From NCBI GenBank assembly GCA_002007465.1, contig LNAC01000162.1, positions 3,145,761-3,209,760 of the forward strand: a DNA stretch of 64,000 bases, given 5' to 3'. Positions 36,681 to 49,170 of this stretch are shown here, piece after piece (the first letter of the stretch is position 1; each line of letters opens with the position of its first letter). The stretch comes from Ailurus styani. Taxonomy: Eukaryota; Chordata; Mammalia; Carnivora; Ailuridae. Both the position numbers and the translations under genes were made by a program. The notes beneath the pieces are model-generated. The model saw only the letters and a program-made list of their open reading frames with translations. It did not search any database and had not been told where the DNA came from.

Positions 36681-37992
36681 AGACATACATTTTATTACAT
36701 AATTTATCATATTTTAATTGCTTAAAAGAGTAATGGCTTTAACTCTAAAGTTTATTATATATTTTGGTAAAATCTGGCCCCATTTCCATTTTGTCCTCTT
36801 ATTCCTGGATGTACCTTTAGAACATGATCTATATGGAAATTAGCAGGGTATAACTATTAAATAATGACACTGTTCTTGCATGCACTGATTCAAAAACAAA
36901 ATGTAAGTTAATAAATTCTTCATAAAAATGACACTATTTCACAGAAGGACACTACTGGAGATTGCCGGTTGATTAAACCTCCAGCAAGATACATTTGTTT
37001 TCCAGTTCTATACTTACTGATTCCATAGTAATAACTGCAGTGCAGAATTACTGCTTGCATTTACCTCAGCACAAGAAGACCTGTTTTTTACCAGAACATT
37101 ATGTTTCCCAATTTACTTTTCAATTTCCTGGACATATCAAGAAAAATAAATAAGTTAAAAAACACAAAAAACAAAAACAAACCTGCACCTGACGATACTC
37201 CAATTGAGATCACCTGAGAATACAATAAAAATGTAAAAAGAATTTCTCCATGAAAACAAAAACAATTCTAACATAACAGAAATTGAAATTAAAAGTGTAT
37301 TTTGCTGACAGAAGGCTTCATTTTAAGTATTTTTATTTCTACATTGGATTAATAGCTAATATTTGGGTATACTTATCCCCTTTTCATATTACCGATTTTC
37401 TATAATGGAGTTTATAAGGGAAAAGTGTAACTAGCTGGAATAAATATGAACAGTTAAGCCAATTACATTTTTTTTTGGTTTGCAAAAAATACTTTGCTAA
37501 AATACATTTTGAACCACAGTGACAAAACTCTGCTTCCAGGGTTATGAAGATTTTTCAGTAGTGAAGAAAATTATTTTCAAGTGACATGATAATAGAATTC
37601 TAACACTTTGGTATCCTAGAATAGAGTAGCAAGGTGATAAGCAGTAATGGCGTTTTCTGCTTTTTCTGGATACAGTCACAAATTAATTTGGGAATATCTT
37701 TCAGCTTTTCTTTTTTAAAATTAAGACAAAGATAAACTCAAGATGTGTTTTAAGTGTCATCAGTAGAGTGTAAGGAAATCTAAACAATCTATCATTTTAA
37801 AAAATGTTTTAGCCTAATTTTGTCTTTCATTTACTATACAAAATTTGAAACATGTTGGAGGTAGTTTGAGATATTTAAATTAACCCTCTAACCAATCTAG
37901 ATAAGCTCAGATGAAAATATTTCTTAAATCTTTACAGTTCCAATTAGATCTTATAGATTTTATCCTTTGTATTCATTATGTAGGAGAGGCTA
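36681..37992. other. Unique noncoding sequence
   Basis: No gene or recognised repeat. Confidence 0.45.
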
Positions 37993-38018
37993 AACAACAA
38001 CAACAACAACAACAACAA
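37993..38018. repeat. (CAA)n microsatellite
   Basis: About eight CAA units. In one frame it encodes a short glutamine run within the 76-residue open frame at 37911-38141; that frame is not supported as a gene. Confidence 0.95.
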
Positions 38019-38810
38019 ACCTGGACCCACATATATAAAAGATCATCACGATGGGAAGTTACTTCTTGCTCCATGGAATTTCCAAGTTTACAGGGTATGG
38101 GGAATGTCTCCTCCCCCAAGTCACTTGAGAATCCAAACTGAGGGCAACTTCTCTAACTTCAATATGGAATGTGCAATCACACCCCCAGTCAGAATGGGAA
38201 ATGAGCATGGAGGAATACTTTCAAGAGTTCAGAGTGTGTGAGGGGTATTCACAGAAGTGAAATAGGCACATGCACATATATGTCCACCGGAGAAACTGGA
38301 AAATGTAGTTTAGGAGAAAGAAGAACATGTTTTCTTAGAGGACTGCAAATAGCTGCCACCCAAGTTGGTCCCGCCACCCGTGTATATTTACTCCTGCCCA
38401 GGTGAGACGACCTAATTACCCACTAGTTAGGGAAGTCGGCCCAAAGTATACTAGGTTTGAATTTGGTTCCTCATACTCTAATGATCTATGAATTGAGAGG
38501 GAAGTTATGAGTCCTTCCACACTCAACATTAGGGCAAAAGTAGGATTGTTGAATGAAAACTCCTGTTTAAGAAAGGAAAAAATGAGAAACACATCACAGT
38601 TCCTAGTTTATGGTAGGATAAAATACTGCAAGGTAGCACTGTGGAAAGCCCCTTCTCAGGGACCTAGAGAAAGTTTTTGATTGTTTCCAGTCTGCTCTGT
38701 GGGTGGATATTCCATTCTTCTTCAGTGTATCTTGTGGCCCTTGGCTCTGCCCTTTGAGAAGTCCCTCCTTGTCTTCAGTGGCTACATCTTAAGTGGGTGG
38801 GGTGAAGTAT

Positions 38811-38814
<4 letters not shown>
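38019..38814. other. Unclassified, possibly an old repeat
   Basis: The block around 38280-38345 (CCACCGGAGAAACTGGAAAATGTAGTTTAGGAG) has wording that recalls an ancient interspersed repeat. I cannot name it. No gene is supported. Confidence 0.3.

Positions 38815-38847
<33 letters not shown>
38815..38847. repeat. (T)33 mononucleotide run
   Basis: Uninterrupted thymines. There is no SINE body or L1 3' end on either side to explain it as a reverse A-tail, apart from possible L1-like sequence starting about 110 bp downstream. Confidence 0.97.
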
Positions 38848-38851
<4 letters not shown>

Positions 38852-38954
38852 CAGCTTGGACAACTATTTCCCTGCTGGTGAAATTCCTGGCATTGACTGG
38901 GTGTGATGATCACATTCTACCTTGCCCTCCTTACAGGGAGATAAGGGCTTCTTT

Positions 38955-39065
38955 TTAAGTTTTTAATATAACATCAGACTTACAGAAAAGTTGAAAGAAT
39001 AATACTAAAATCCCCATATCCATATCACTGAAATTCCCAAATTGTTAATAATTTTATGGGCTTGT
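38955..39065 (-). mobile_element. L1 3' UTR fragment, reverse (tentative)
   Basis: CATCAGACTTACAGAAAAGTTGAAAGAATAATAC and CCCCATATCC...ATTCCCAAATTGTTAATA resemble antisense L1 3' UTR wording. The fragment is short and the call is tentative. Confidence 0.5.
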
Positions 39066-40965
39066 GGTTTCTGAGACAATATAATTCCATTAAAAATGTA
39101 TATGCTTCTGATAAATTCCATGTTCCTGTCATTTCCATGTTCTAGTAAATGCTGCCAAAGTTTTTTTCCTAGCCATAATTTTTAAGTCATTTCTACAAAG
39201 TTGGCTTTACTTCTTTGTTCTTCCTCTTTCTCCATCTCTATCTTTGCCTCTGTCTCTCTCTCTCACCAATATTGCTTTAAGGTCATCTGAAACGGTAGGA
39301 ATGCACAAGAAGATGGCCCCTCTCGAGCTGATTTTTGCAGGAGCTGAAGCCCTTTGATTATACTATCTTAATGTGCTTCTGGTTCTCAGAGCTTTTTTCA
39401 GTCTTATCTCTTATTGTTCAGGGTTCAGAGAAGTTGCATTTTCAAATTCTACAATATTTTTAATCTAGCTTTCCCTATTCTCTTCAATCTCTGTTTAAAA
39501 CCAGCTAATTCTTGTGTGAGCTCAGCTCTTTCTCATAATACATGGCTCAGTGTAGCAAATAACAGTCACACATTTATAAACTTTCTAGCTTTTTCTAATC
39601 ACTTGCCCTAGAGCTATGGGTCCAGCAGGCATTTGCTCTACCTTCCAAATAATTACAAGTGAGAGTTTTCAAGATGTTTTGCTACCACATAACCCGATTC
39701 CATTTTGTCACTTGCTGTATCCATTTTTTTCTCACCATCTACCACATGACTTCCATTTGTTTTTTGTTAGAGCAAAATTTTATGTTATAACACATTTTAA
39801 TTTTTTACAGCGGCACTCCATTTTGATATGATCAACTTTCCACTAGTTAGGGTGAGTTGGGCTATAGATAATGGAGCTAAATCTGTAATTTAAAATAGTA
39901 TCATTCTCATGCAAACTGTCTTGGGACATTCCTAGGCAATGACCAATCCTGGGGGTAGCGTAGGGGAACTCTAGGAGTTTCTCTTTAGGGTGAAAGAAAG
40001 GGAAAGAAGTATAAAGCAGTAGTCATGGGTGATTTTTATAAGACTGACCCAGAAATGTGCATATCACTTTCCTCACAGTTTACCAGAGGATACTCGGTTA
40101 CATTCACAGTAGTCTGCAAGGGAAATCAAAAGAGCCTTAGTTTTGCACCCAGGAGAAAAAAGAGCAAGTGAGCAGGTAGTAGTATTCACCTTGCTTCTGA
40201 ATTTCTCAAAAGTGGTTGCATAACTCATGAGAATCAAATATGATTAAAAATATAAAAATATTAAGGGTAAAGAAAAGTAAAAGAAAAATATGTTGAACAG
40301 AAAGAGTAACAGTAACCAGTGAATTTATAGTCATTCATAATTTACATTTTATAATTTGAAAGGAAAGACTTCCTCCTTCAGTTCCTTGGATGAATATATA
40401 TATTCTCCTGGTCACTGTCTCTTTGCTTACACATGTTTTGATATCAGTGATGATGAAATTATTATTAGGCTGTGAGGTTTTATATTTTATTTCAAGAGTA
40501 ATATGCATCTAGCCAAAAAATAAATAAATGAAAGGGCAGAAAGTAAACTTTCAAGTTTCAATAAAGCTCTAATTTCTGATCACTCTGTGGCTTAGGTAAT
40601 AATTATGCCAATCACAGGGCAAACATTCCTTTTTAAGAAAACCAATATCTTTTAACAGTAGGAAGGATTTTCTGTGTCTACATAATTCATTTATGTTAGG
40701 GTTGTCATGTTTGTTTTCCTGATATAATTCAGGAGTTTGTTGTGGCAAGATAGAAGAACACTGGACTTCAAAATAAATGCTAAATAATACATATATAATG
40801 TTGAATCTGGAGTATATTACATTACACCTCTTTCTAGCTTACATATTTGAAACAAAGGGATTTTAATATATCCTGAATATGGTCAAAGACAATAAGCTAT
40901 ATTAGTGTGGCAATGGTATTCCATGTGTACACAAAAATTAAAGATAATGGTTATGTTTATTAAGC
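39066..40965. other. Unclassified, probably unique or an ancient repeat
   Basis: The part from about 39420 to 40200 has consensus-like wording that I could not assign to a named family. Two open frames (39414-39611, 39616-39831) have no domains. No gene is supported. Confidence 0.35.
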
Positions 40966-40969
40966 AGTG

Positions 40970-41130
40970 ATTAACAGAGTTTGTTCAATCTTCATGAAAC
41001 ATATGGTAGATCCTGTCATTATGCCTATTTTACAGAAGAGAAAATTGAGGTACAAGAATCTCAGTACATACCCAAGATCCAAAAACAAAAAATAAAATAA
41101 TTAAGTTACCTATAGTGACAGAATATAAAC
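40970..41130 (-). mobile_element. MIR SINE, reverse
   Basis: TTGTTCAATCTTCATGAAACATATGG, then TGCCTATTTTACAGAAGAG and AAAATTGAGGTACAAGAATC, the reverse MIR core order. Diverged. Confidence 0.7.
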
Positions 41131-41184
41131 ACCCATCTATCTGATCCTACAATTCAATCAAAACTGCCAGTTTAATATATCGTC

Positions 41185-41455
41185 CTATATTATAATAGCA
41201 AACACTTTTATAGCATTTACCCAGTGCCAACAGAATTCTGGCAGCTATACATCTGTTAACTCATTTAATCCACACAACTGAACAGGGTAGGTATTACTAT
41301 TACAGAAGAGGAAATGTAGCATGGGAAGATTAAAGAGATTGCTCGTGTTTACACCGCTGGTAAAGAGCAGAAAGCTAGGGTTCATCCCCCAGCTGTTTGG
41401 CTCCAGGCTTTACATATTTAACCTACTTCTCTATGCTGTGTCTCACATAATGCTC
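41185..41455 (-). mobile_element. MIR SINE, reverse, near full length
   Basis: TAATAGCAAACACTTTTATAGCATTTACCCAGTGCCA starts the reverse element. Then come AACTCATTTAATCCACACAAC, TTACAGAAGAGGAAATG and CTAGGGTTCATCCCCCAGC, and it closes with TTTGGCTCCAGGCTTTACATA. It covers almost the whole MIR consensus. The open frame at 41321-41548 overlaps it and is not a gene. Confidence 0.88.
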
Positions 41456-43780
41456 GACTCCCACAAAGAACAAATTTTATTAGAGGAACAAGTGACTCAT
41501 TGGCCGCCAAGGAAAGTGATTTCTTATAATACATGCTTATTAAACTGATTATATCCTATTGCCTTTTGGTTAACTCTTGGTAACTGACTAAACACATAAC
41601 ATTGTCCATCTGAAAAAATACTTTTTGTTTATCTGTTGCTCTGCAAACTTCATATATATTCAGGCCCTAAAGTCTATTTTGCTAGAAATAATTAAAATTC
41701 ATAAATATGGCATTCCTCTCTACACACATTTTAGTGTGTATTTCAAACCAGGCAGGACACAATGAGATAGTGTTACATACCCAGCATGACTTTAGTTATG
41801 AATGACAGTCATATCTCATATCCTCAAACCTATGATACTTTTCTATTTTTCTCACTCAACCAACTTTGCAGTGTTATAAATAACTTCAAATTTAATGACA
41901 GCATGAACATGTACCTTTGCTGAAAAGTTGAAATTAAGTTGTTTGTTTTTACAATGAAAGTAAAGTTTTATTGTTAAAAAGAAGAAACTTATGGAGAGTA
42001 ATGTAAAAGATATCTTTCAGCCCATCTCATCCTACCTAGTCAATCATCATGACTTTGATATCAAAACAAAACAAAATGAAGGGAAGATTAAAATGATGGC
42101 AATAAAGGCATGCGCTGTGGCTTGGATTTAAAATCTAAAACCAATTTTTCTTTAGCTGGGAAATTTGATCTTCCACTAGTTTCTGTTTTAAAGGTTATTT
42201 TATCATTTCCCCAAACCATATGTGCAAATGCAAGTATGACAATCAAACTGAATCCTGGCCATGAAGGCTGAATAAATGGCCCTTGTGCAGGACCACATGT
42301 GGAGAATCTGGTCCTTGGGGCTAGTCCACTAAAGGAGTAGCACTGCTCCAGTGTGAGTCCTGAGTTCTGTTGAATACCAACCTCCCACTTGTCCATCCTT
42401 AGATTTAGATATATTTCTTACCAGAATCCTTCTGAGAAGATAATGCAGGGATTCTTTCTTGAGGCAGTCAATACTGCCTGTGCTCAGCAGCACACTTCGT
42501 TCACTTTATGAATCAGTCTTTCCTCAGCACTGTCATAGGTTTGGGACATAGGAGAGAGTTAAAGACATAAACTGAAGACAGCACATCTAGAGTTCCACTG
42601 AACTGGAAACATTATTCCCAAAAGCAGAGAAAAAGAGTGCTCTCTGAAAAGAGAATTAAACTTTAGTATAACTGAGAGAGGTAACTAAGCATCAATACAC
42701 TCAGCAATAAGCTCTATCAAGTGTCTTCCTCTAATTTTAAAACTCAGAGCACCAGACTATAAATGTGTTCCCTAAAAGGAGGTAGTAAAGTATCCCATTT
42801 TCTTTCCCATTTATTTATACTCAAAATCTCTAGAAAAGTACCCATGAATGAACATTATCTCCTCATTCCATAGTTAGGGAAACAGAGACATTGATGGGTT
42901 AATTAAACAGGTGACACCACTGATTTAAAAATTTTTGCCCCTAAAGCCAGAGATGTTACATAAAAATATAAAACTTTTTTTTACTTTATGTTAAATAAAA
43001 TGAGAAAATGAAACAAATGTGTTAATGTTGCTCCCCTAAGATGTGTGTTATGGAATCCAAGATGGGATAGGTGATTGTAAATGCATTACTCAGGTCTTCC
43101 ATCACTTACAACCTTTAATGAATGGTTTAACAGTCTCTCATTAATGGGTACTATCTAATCTTAAAGGAAGGTTTTCCCTAATAAGTGGATTTGGCAACAT
43201 GAGTGGATAGAATTCATCCACACCAGAAGTCTCATCTTTGGTGAAGAGCAAAGGCCACTAAGACATAAAAATGTTTCCTAAACTTGACCTAGAGGCTGTA
43301 TTTGGTTATACTCTATTATCTTTATATTTTGTCACCTTATTCACCTTGGATCCAAATGCAATTAATATTTTTAAACAAATTAGAACTTCACGTGATTAGA
43401 ATAAAAAATTTAAATACATACTCTTTTGTTCTCAGAGTAGTTCCCTTAGGAAAAGCCCTTCCTCTCAAAATTTAATTTGAATAGTAGGGTGAGAAATTGT
43501 TAATGACCATTTATTTCAGAACTGCTTATCTAATCTAATGTCAAAGACTTACTTCAGAAAGTTCACTGTATTCTTTTGATTCATTTTTTACTGTATCATT
43601 AATTAAAAATGAGTTCCAAATGAAGAATGGTGTATATCTTTCTGTTACCACATTTTCTTGATCCATATTCCCAGAGATAACATTTTCCAGTTTATTCCAA
43701 GCTTTCCATAATCATCTTTCTTAAGGTCAGGAAAAAGACACAATAATGAGAAAAGAGAACAAACAGCAGCTACTGGAAGG
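41456..43780. other. Unique noncoding sequence
   Basis: No gene is supported. A weak MIR-like match lies at about 42840-42950. The 102-residue minus frame at 42088-42396 has no domain, signal peptide or splice context. Its nucleotide sequence, being non-repetitive and compositionally balanced, could be a noncoding conserved block. Confidence 0.4.
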
Positions 43781-44130
43781 AGCAGTTCATAAAGGGCTGT
43801 AATGGCAATTCCACCCAGAGAGCAAAGGAATGCAGCATTTTCACTGAGCGCTACCTGACAGATTCAATAATCAAGGGAAAGCCTTAATTGATGACACTTC
43901 ATTAGCATAATGAGTCAAAGCTGGGAAAAGAGAGTCCCTTATTAATTAATCAAGCAAAGCACGAACTGTTTCAGTCTCCTACACTCTGCCATTTTCCATT
44001 AATCAAGAAAATGTGTATTAAACTCATTTGAAATCCCGGCATGTGGATTATCATTCCAAGGAAAAGCAATGGCAAAATGGTTTGCCCAGTTGCACACATC
44101 TGCTCTGGACTCATGTATGACTCCAATTCA
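43780..44130. promoter_or_regulatory. Candidate conserved noncoding element / enhancer
   Basis: A non-repetitive block, more balanced in base composition than its neighbours, and dense in homeodomain- and POU-like words. Examples are CTTAATTGATGACACTTCAT (43884), TTAGCATAATGAG (43902), TTATTAATTAATCAAGC (43939) and TTCCATTAATCAAG (43994). No coding frame runs through it. This is typical of vertebrate developmental enhancers in gene deserts. Function is an inference; conservation was not tested. Confidence 0.35.
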
Positions 44131-44705
44131 GATTTTCAAGGCTGAAACCATGCACTGAGAACACAGAGTAAGTGGTTCTCCAAAACATGTAAATCAGCAT
44201 CTCATTAGGAAAGTAAACAAAACCCCATCAGCCTCACTAGGGAAAAAAAAAAGAAAAAGAAAAAGAAATTAAATTATTTTGCCATGCTTCGCCTACCGTC
44301 CAAAATCTCTGTTACATGAAATAAGTAAATATATATGTTATACAAAATTAATGTATTATATATATTATACAAAAAATTTTTATAACCTGTTCAACATCCA
44401 TAACTGATTCCAGATTCACTGTTTCTGGCTATTCATATTCTATTAGGTCACAAGAGAAATGATGATTGGTTGTCAGCTCTGGTACAAAGAAGTCATACAC
44501 CCTAGGTCCCCAACTAACCACAGGCACAGGTGTTGAGAATCAATGCTAATGAGGTTAACAAGCCAAGATCAAAACTGTAGAATCCCTATAGCAGAATGGA
44601 CTTGAAGAGAGACTAAAACCAGGATTCTACTATTGTAAGGTCACTTCCCTGTGTTGTGTTGTATAATCTTCAGGTGAGAGGTGACTGTCAACACATTAAT
44701 AAGCT
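44131..44705. other. Unclassified sequence
   Basis: No gene or clear repeat. TATATA-rich around 44330-44370. Confidence 0.4.
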
Positions 44706-44709
44706 AAAA

Positions 44710-44822
44710 AGAGCATATAATTTTGAAAACAGATCATTGGAAAGGAAGTATATAGACTTGAATTTTAGATCTAGCTTTGACAGCCACTAACTAGCTATGT
44801 GGTTTAGTTCAGTCCCTGGATG
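44710..44822 (+). mobile_element. MIR fragment, forward
   Basis: GACTTGAATTTTAGATCTAGCTTTGACAGCCACTAACTAGCTATGTGG matches the left part of the forward MIR consensus (GGTTCGAATCCCGGCTCTGCCACTTACTAGCTGTGTG), diverged. Confidence 0.7.
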
Positions 44823-45475
44823 GTAAGAGTGTTAGTTTATTCCTAGATAGTAAGAAGTTTGAATTAGAAGAACTCTTAATTCTGGTTTTTATAGTCTAAG
44901 ATCAAAGGCCATTAAGAAAAGAAAGCAATCAGATCAGGCAAGGGTCTGTTTTAGTCATGCAACCAGCCATGGAAATGTTATGCAATTTTATAACAATGGT
45001 TTAATCAAACTCTTTACTTGCTTTGAATCTATCTGTGTCGATGTCTCCACATATTGTCGTGCCAATTGTGCACTATCCAAGGAGAGACTCCAGGTGACTG
45101 GGTTTCTCTAAGTGTATGTAATGCCCAAGCTGCATGGCCACATGTGACAGCAGCGCAAACCCAGCCAGATAAAACCAAAATCAGTTTGTCTGTCTATCTT
45201 TGTCTATGTATTTCATATTGCTCTATACCTGCTTCAGTTCAAAATGGATGTGAAGGCTTATACAGATCTTAGTGGTTCCAGAAGGAAAAAAAAAAAAAAC
45301 TGATCAAGCAGAAAAAAATTCTATTCATTGCCTATTTATCAGCATTATCTTTAAGTGCTTGATATTCAAAAAACAAATTTGTTTGACAGAAAAGTGACTC
45401 GTCTAAATATTCAAGTGGGTGCATTAAGCCCAGTAACAAAATAAATCCACATCTGAAGCACTCCTGGCATTCTAG
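44823..45475. other. Unclassified sequence
   Basis: No gene is supported; the 72-residue frame at 45054-45272 has no recognisable domain. A poly-A run of about 14 is near 45286-45299. Confidence 0.4.
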
Positions 45476-45800
45476 AACTTAAGTGCAGTGATATACAGAT
45501 CACCAGCAAAGAGCCATTACTGCTCCAGGGGCTCTTTCATGTCAGCCAAATTGGTCCCAAGTGCTGAACATTAACTATTTGAGCTCTGAGTGGAGATGAG
45601 CATTACCTCCTTGCAGGGCAATAACTTGCATCAATTTGTAAAGAGCTCAGCTTTGTGATGAGGAAGATTTTACAGTAATAAATTGTATTTTGTAACTCCA
45701 AAATGGCTGAAGCCATCACCTGTAACACGGGATGATGACCAGGGACTGTATGTTCTCAGTAGCTATTTTTTCTTATAAATATTTCATTGATTTTTCAGAC
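45476..45800. promoter_or_regulatory. Candidate conserved noncoding element (weaker)
   Basis: A non-repetitive block with balanced composition, containing words such as CAGGGCAATAACTTGCATCA and CCAAAATGGCTGAAGCCATC, and no transposon signature or coding frame. It is only a candidate for comparative analysis. Confidence 0.25.
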
Positions 45801-47080
45801 CCACAAAGATTCCCTGTTGTCATAAAGTTGCTTTAATACATACAACGGACTTTGTTCTATGCATATAAAATGAAATCTCCTCTCAGGTGTAGTACAAAGA
45901 GGAAAAATGCCTATTATATGCAGGATCTAACCATTTTTGAATTCCAACTATTGACTTTCCAGGAATATTTTCAGACATTTTTACTATCTGCAGAATATTT
46001 TTGCAACGTTCTGCTGTTGTGTACAAACATTATCAGTCAATAAAGAAACATAAAACTGATTAAAAAATGAGAAAACATATCATATGCCAAAAACAAAGTT
46101 AGCATAATTAAACACAAACAAAAACGAATAGCCAGAGAATTCATTTTCTTAGATTCTGAGAAATGCTATCAGAAATACATGTTTATTTCAATAAATATCA
46201 GATAGCTGCATTTTGATAAAGAATGGCTCTCTCTATTGTGCCTGAAAATAATAAATTCTTATAAAAAGGTAAAACTTGAGATAAATTAAAAGGATGAAAT
46301 CCATTATCTTGATAACCAGAGACTGTAAAGTAAAGCTGAAAGAACTGCTTCACATAAAACAGAAAAATAACAAAGCCATTTAAAAGAAAATTCTACAGAT
46401 GGTTTATTTAATAGAGATTTAAATCTTTTCAAATTTTAAAGTAAGTGCATTTATTTTAAAATGTAGCTTGAATTTTAGAGAGGTGAGTAAGTTTAAGGAC
46501 TTCCCTACCAACCCACCTTTGAAATGACTTTACATCTGAAAAAAAACAATCATATTCAAATATCAAGTATGAATTTAGTTCTTATTTTGGGAAGATGCAT
46601 TATTCTTTTCAGTCCATTTACAATACCATTTCGTGTGTTGTCAGAGTAACGCCCAAAGTAAATAAACAAATAGATAAAACCACTCATAAAATACATGTAA
46701 CATATAAGGCACACATCTAGAGGGAAATGAAATTTATTCAAAAGTTCAAAGAATATTATTACTAGAGAAAGGCAACTTTAGAATAACCTTACAGTACCAG
46801 TTTAACTTCATATTTGCTGTTTTCCATAAAACTTTAAGAAGGTAGGAAACAGCAGAAGAGGATGAAGAACTGCTTTAAATAGTAAGCACATCAAAGAAAG
46901 ATCTAGATGTCCACCGTCTTCTATGTATATTTTCCTCTATGTCCAACTCATAATTAAGCAGAGAATAATGCACTGACTACTGCTGGAAAAAACAAACAAC
47001 TCCATCCACAATTTCAAGGCCTTTTGTTTATTCAATCACAAAGCACACTCTGTAGTCAAGCGGTAAGAGGCAGGTTTACC
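45801..47080. other. Unclassified AT-rich sequence
   Basis: No gene or recognised repeat. Confidence 0.4.
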
Positions 47081-47084
47081 GTTA

Positions 47085-47285
47085 CCATTTATCATCTTTT
47101 AATATTTCCTGAGGCTCTCCTGGATCTATAGTACTACACAACATATTTTATAGACATAAAGCTTGGGCTCAAAGAGAAGGAGTAATGGTCAAGTGACAAA
47201 ATGAACAAGTGATGAAGGCAGAAACAAAGTCAGTATCTTCTAACTGCCACATCACTGCTTCATGCTAATGCCTGTTTTGTTGCTT
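47085..47285 (-). mobile_element. MIR SINE, reverse (diverged)
   Basis: ACATATTTTATAGACATAAAGCTTGGGCTCAAAGAG, GTCAAGTGACAAAATGAACAAGTGATG and CAAAGTCAGTATCTTCTAACTGCC follow the reverse MIR order but are heavily diverged. Confidence 0.5.
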
Positions 47286-47692
47286 TGCTGGACCAACAAG
47301 TCTACATGATAATCCTTCTTGGAAAACTGTAAGGAAAATTCATGCTATTTTAACAGGATGACTGAGAGAATGAAAATGAATAGGATTTCTGTTCTTGATG
47401 CTTTTTATATGTGAAATTGGGGGGGGGTCTAAATTACTCTGCTTAACAATCAATACTAAGAGCCACAGTCACTAGGCCTCTTCGTAGCTGCAAAAGAAAT
47501 ACAAAACTTCAATTTTGACCTATTTTAATAAATACATTTTCAAACTATGTAATGCAACATATTATTACAGTAGAATCTTATGTGGTTATAACTAATCTGG
47601 ATCTTTTATTACTGAAAATTTTTGGTTATGGCATGATTTGAAATTATTGATGATTCATTGTATAAAGAAAATTTCAAGGAATTTGTTTCATT

Positions 47693-47904
47693 ATATTTTT
47701 TAAAGATTTTATTTATTTATTTGAGAGAGTGAAAGAGAGACAGAGAGAGAGAGAGAGAGCGAGACCATGAGCTGGGGGAGGGGTAGAGAGAGAAGCATAC
47801 TCCCCGCTGAGCAGGGAGCCCTATGTGGGACTCGATCTCAGGACCCTGGCATCATGACCTGAGCCAAAGGCAGAGGCTTAATCGACTGAACCACCTAGGC
47901 ACCC
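47693..47904 (-). mobile_element. CAN SINE, reverse
   Basis: Reverse SINE: TAAAGATTTTATTTATTTAT at left, GACTCGATCTCAGGACCCTG in the middle, GAACCACCTAGGCACCC at the right end. AGGAATTTGT is repeated on each side (47677-47686 and 47905-47914), an imperfectly preserved target-site duplication. Confidence 0.93.
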
Positions 47905-48077
47905 AGGAATTTGTGTTTTAGAGAGTACTTATTCCAGGAAGTCTCTATGTCAAACCAAGAGCCAAAATTTAAGACAAAACATAGTTTCGCAATGATTATA
48001 TTGCTACTGTGAATCTTTCAAAGGGAGATTAAAATTAATTTTTAAAAACTGGAACAATTCAGGACCTCAACGGTTCA

Positions 48078-48081
48078 CATA

Positions 48082-48133
<52 letters not shown>

Positions 48134-48141
48134 TATATATG
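48078..48141. repeat. (TA)n(CA)n microsatellite
   Basis: A mostly uninterrupted TA run to 48120, then ACACACACACACA and TATATATG. Long TA arrays are unstable and expected to vary. Confidence 0.96.
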
Positions 48142-49150
48142 TAAATTTTCTTCAACATAGAGCTGAGGAATAAATGAACACCTTAGATGAAGAGTTAAGA
48201 CATAGTACAAGACCTAGAAAACTTTGCTAGCCATGATGTGATTATCTCCAGACAAACCTAAAGGCTAATGCTGTTTCTTTAATAATTTTGGTAATCTCAA
48301 ATCATCTCACTTTTCTCTACGATTTTTACAAAGAGAATTATTCACATCTTTAAATTCAGGTTTCATTGAGAATAGTGTCCATGGATGTTATAAGGAAATG
48401 TAAGAAACACAGTGCACTCACCACACCTTGGCATCTCTATTCAACTATTTACCTCTACTTGTTTTAGAACATAGATTCAGAACACGTTTGATTATAGAAA
48501 CTTTCAAAATTTGAGTCTGAGTTCATTTGAAATAGAGCAGCAATATATTCTAAATCAAACCTTCAACTAATAACTTGATTTAAGCGTGCTCATGGGGAAA
48601 ATGACATACAATTTGAAACCAATACTGTCCCAAGAAATTGATATATGCTCATTCAACCATAGAGATCAGTCAAATAGAAGTGGATACTAAATTTTTAAGA
48701 TTTTTTTTTACTCTAGGAACTTATTGCTGTATTACTGGCTTTCCTCCCTTGTACCTTTCATTGGTCCTTTTACACTGCCCTCTTCCAAGTCTATGATGAA
48801 CAGCTGACACAAAAAGAAGTATACAAACACAACTCATTATAAAGAAGTGATCTCATGGAATTTACCTTATAAATCCCGTTGTTTTGTGACAGTTTATAAA
48901 CATTTATAAAATTTTATGTGTGTATCATTGTGCAGAAACAATGCTGTATGTTCAAGATTGTTAAATCAATAAGTATTGACAACTTATAGGAACCAACAGA
49001 TTTAAATTCTGCTTATATGTTTCAAATTGGAATAGAGATCATGGCTATCAATTTCAGAGAGGAACCTAGTAGATTAATATCAGTTATAACACACTTAATT
49101 TCTTAAATAAAAAGCTATGTACTGGTAAGTGAATTTTATCAAGAAAAAAA
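48142..49150. other. Unclassified AT-rich sequence
   Basis: No gene or recognised repeat. Confidence 0.4.
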
Positions 49151-49170
49151 AGCTTTAGAAATATGAAAAA

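Noticed and set aside
37911..38141. Open frame with a glutamine run
   Set aside because: The run is a (CAA)n microsatellite in a short frame without other features.
42088..42396. 102-residue minus-strand open frame
   Set aside because: No domain, signal peptide, transmembrane segment, splice sites or Kozak-type context is evident. It may be noncoding conserved DNA at most.
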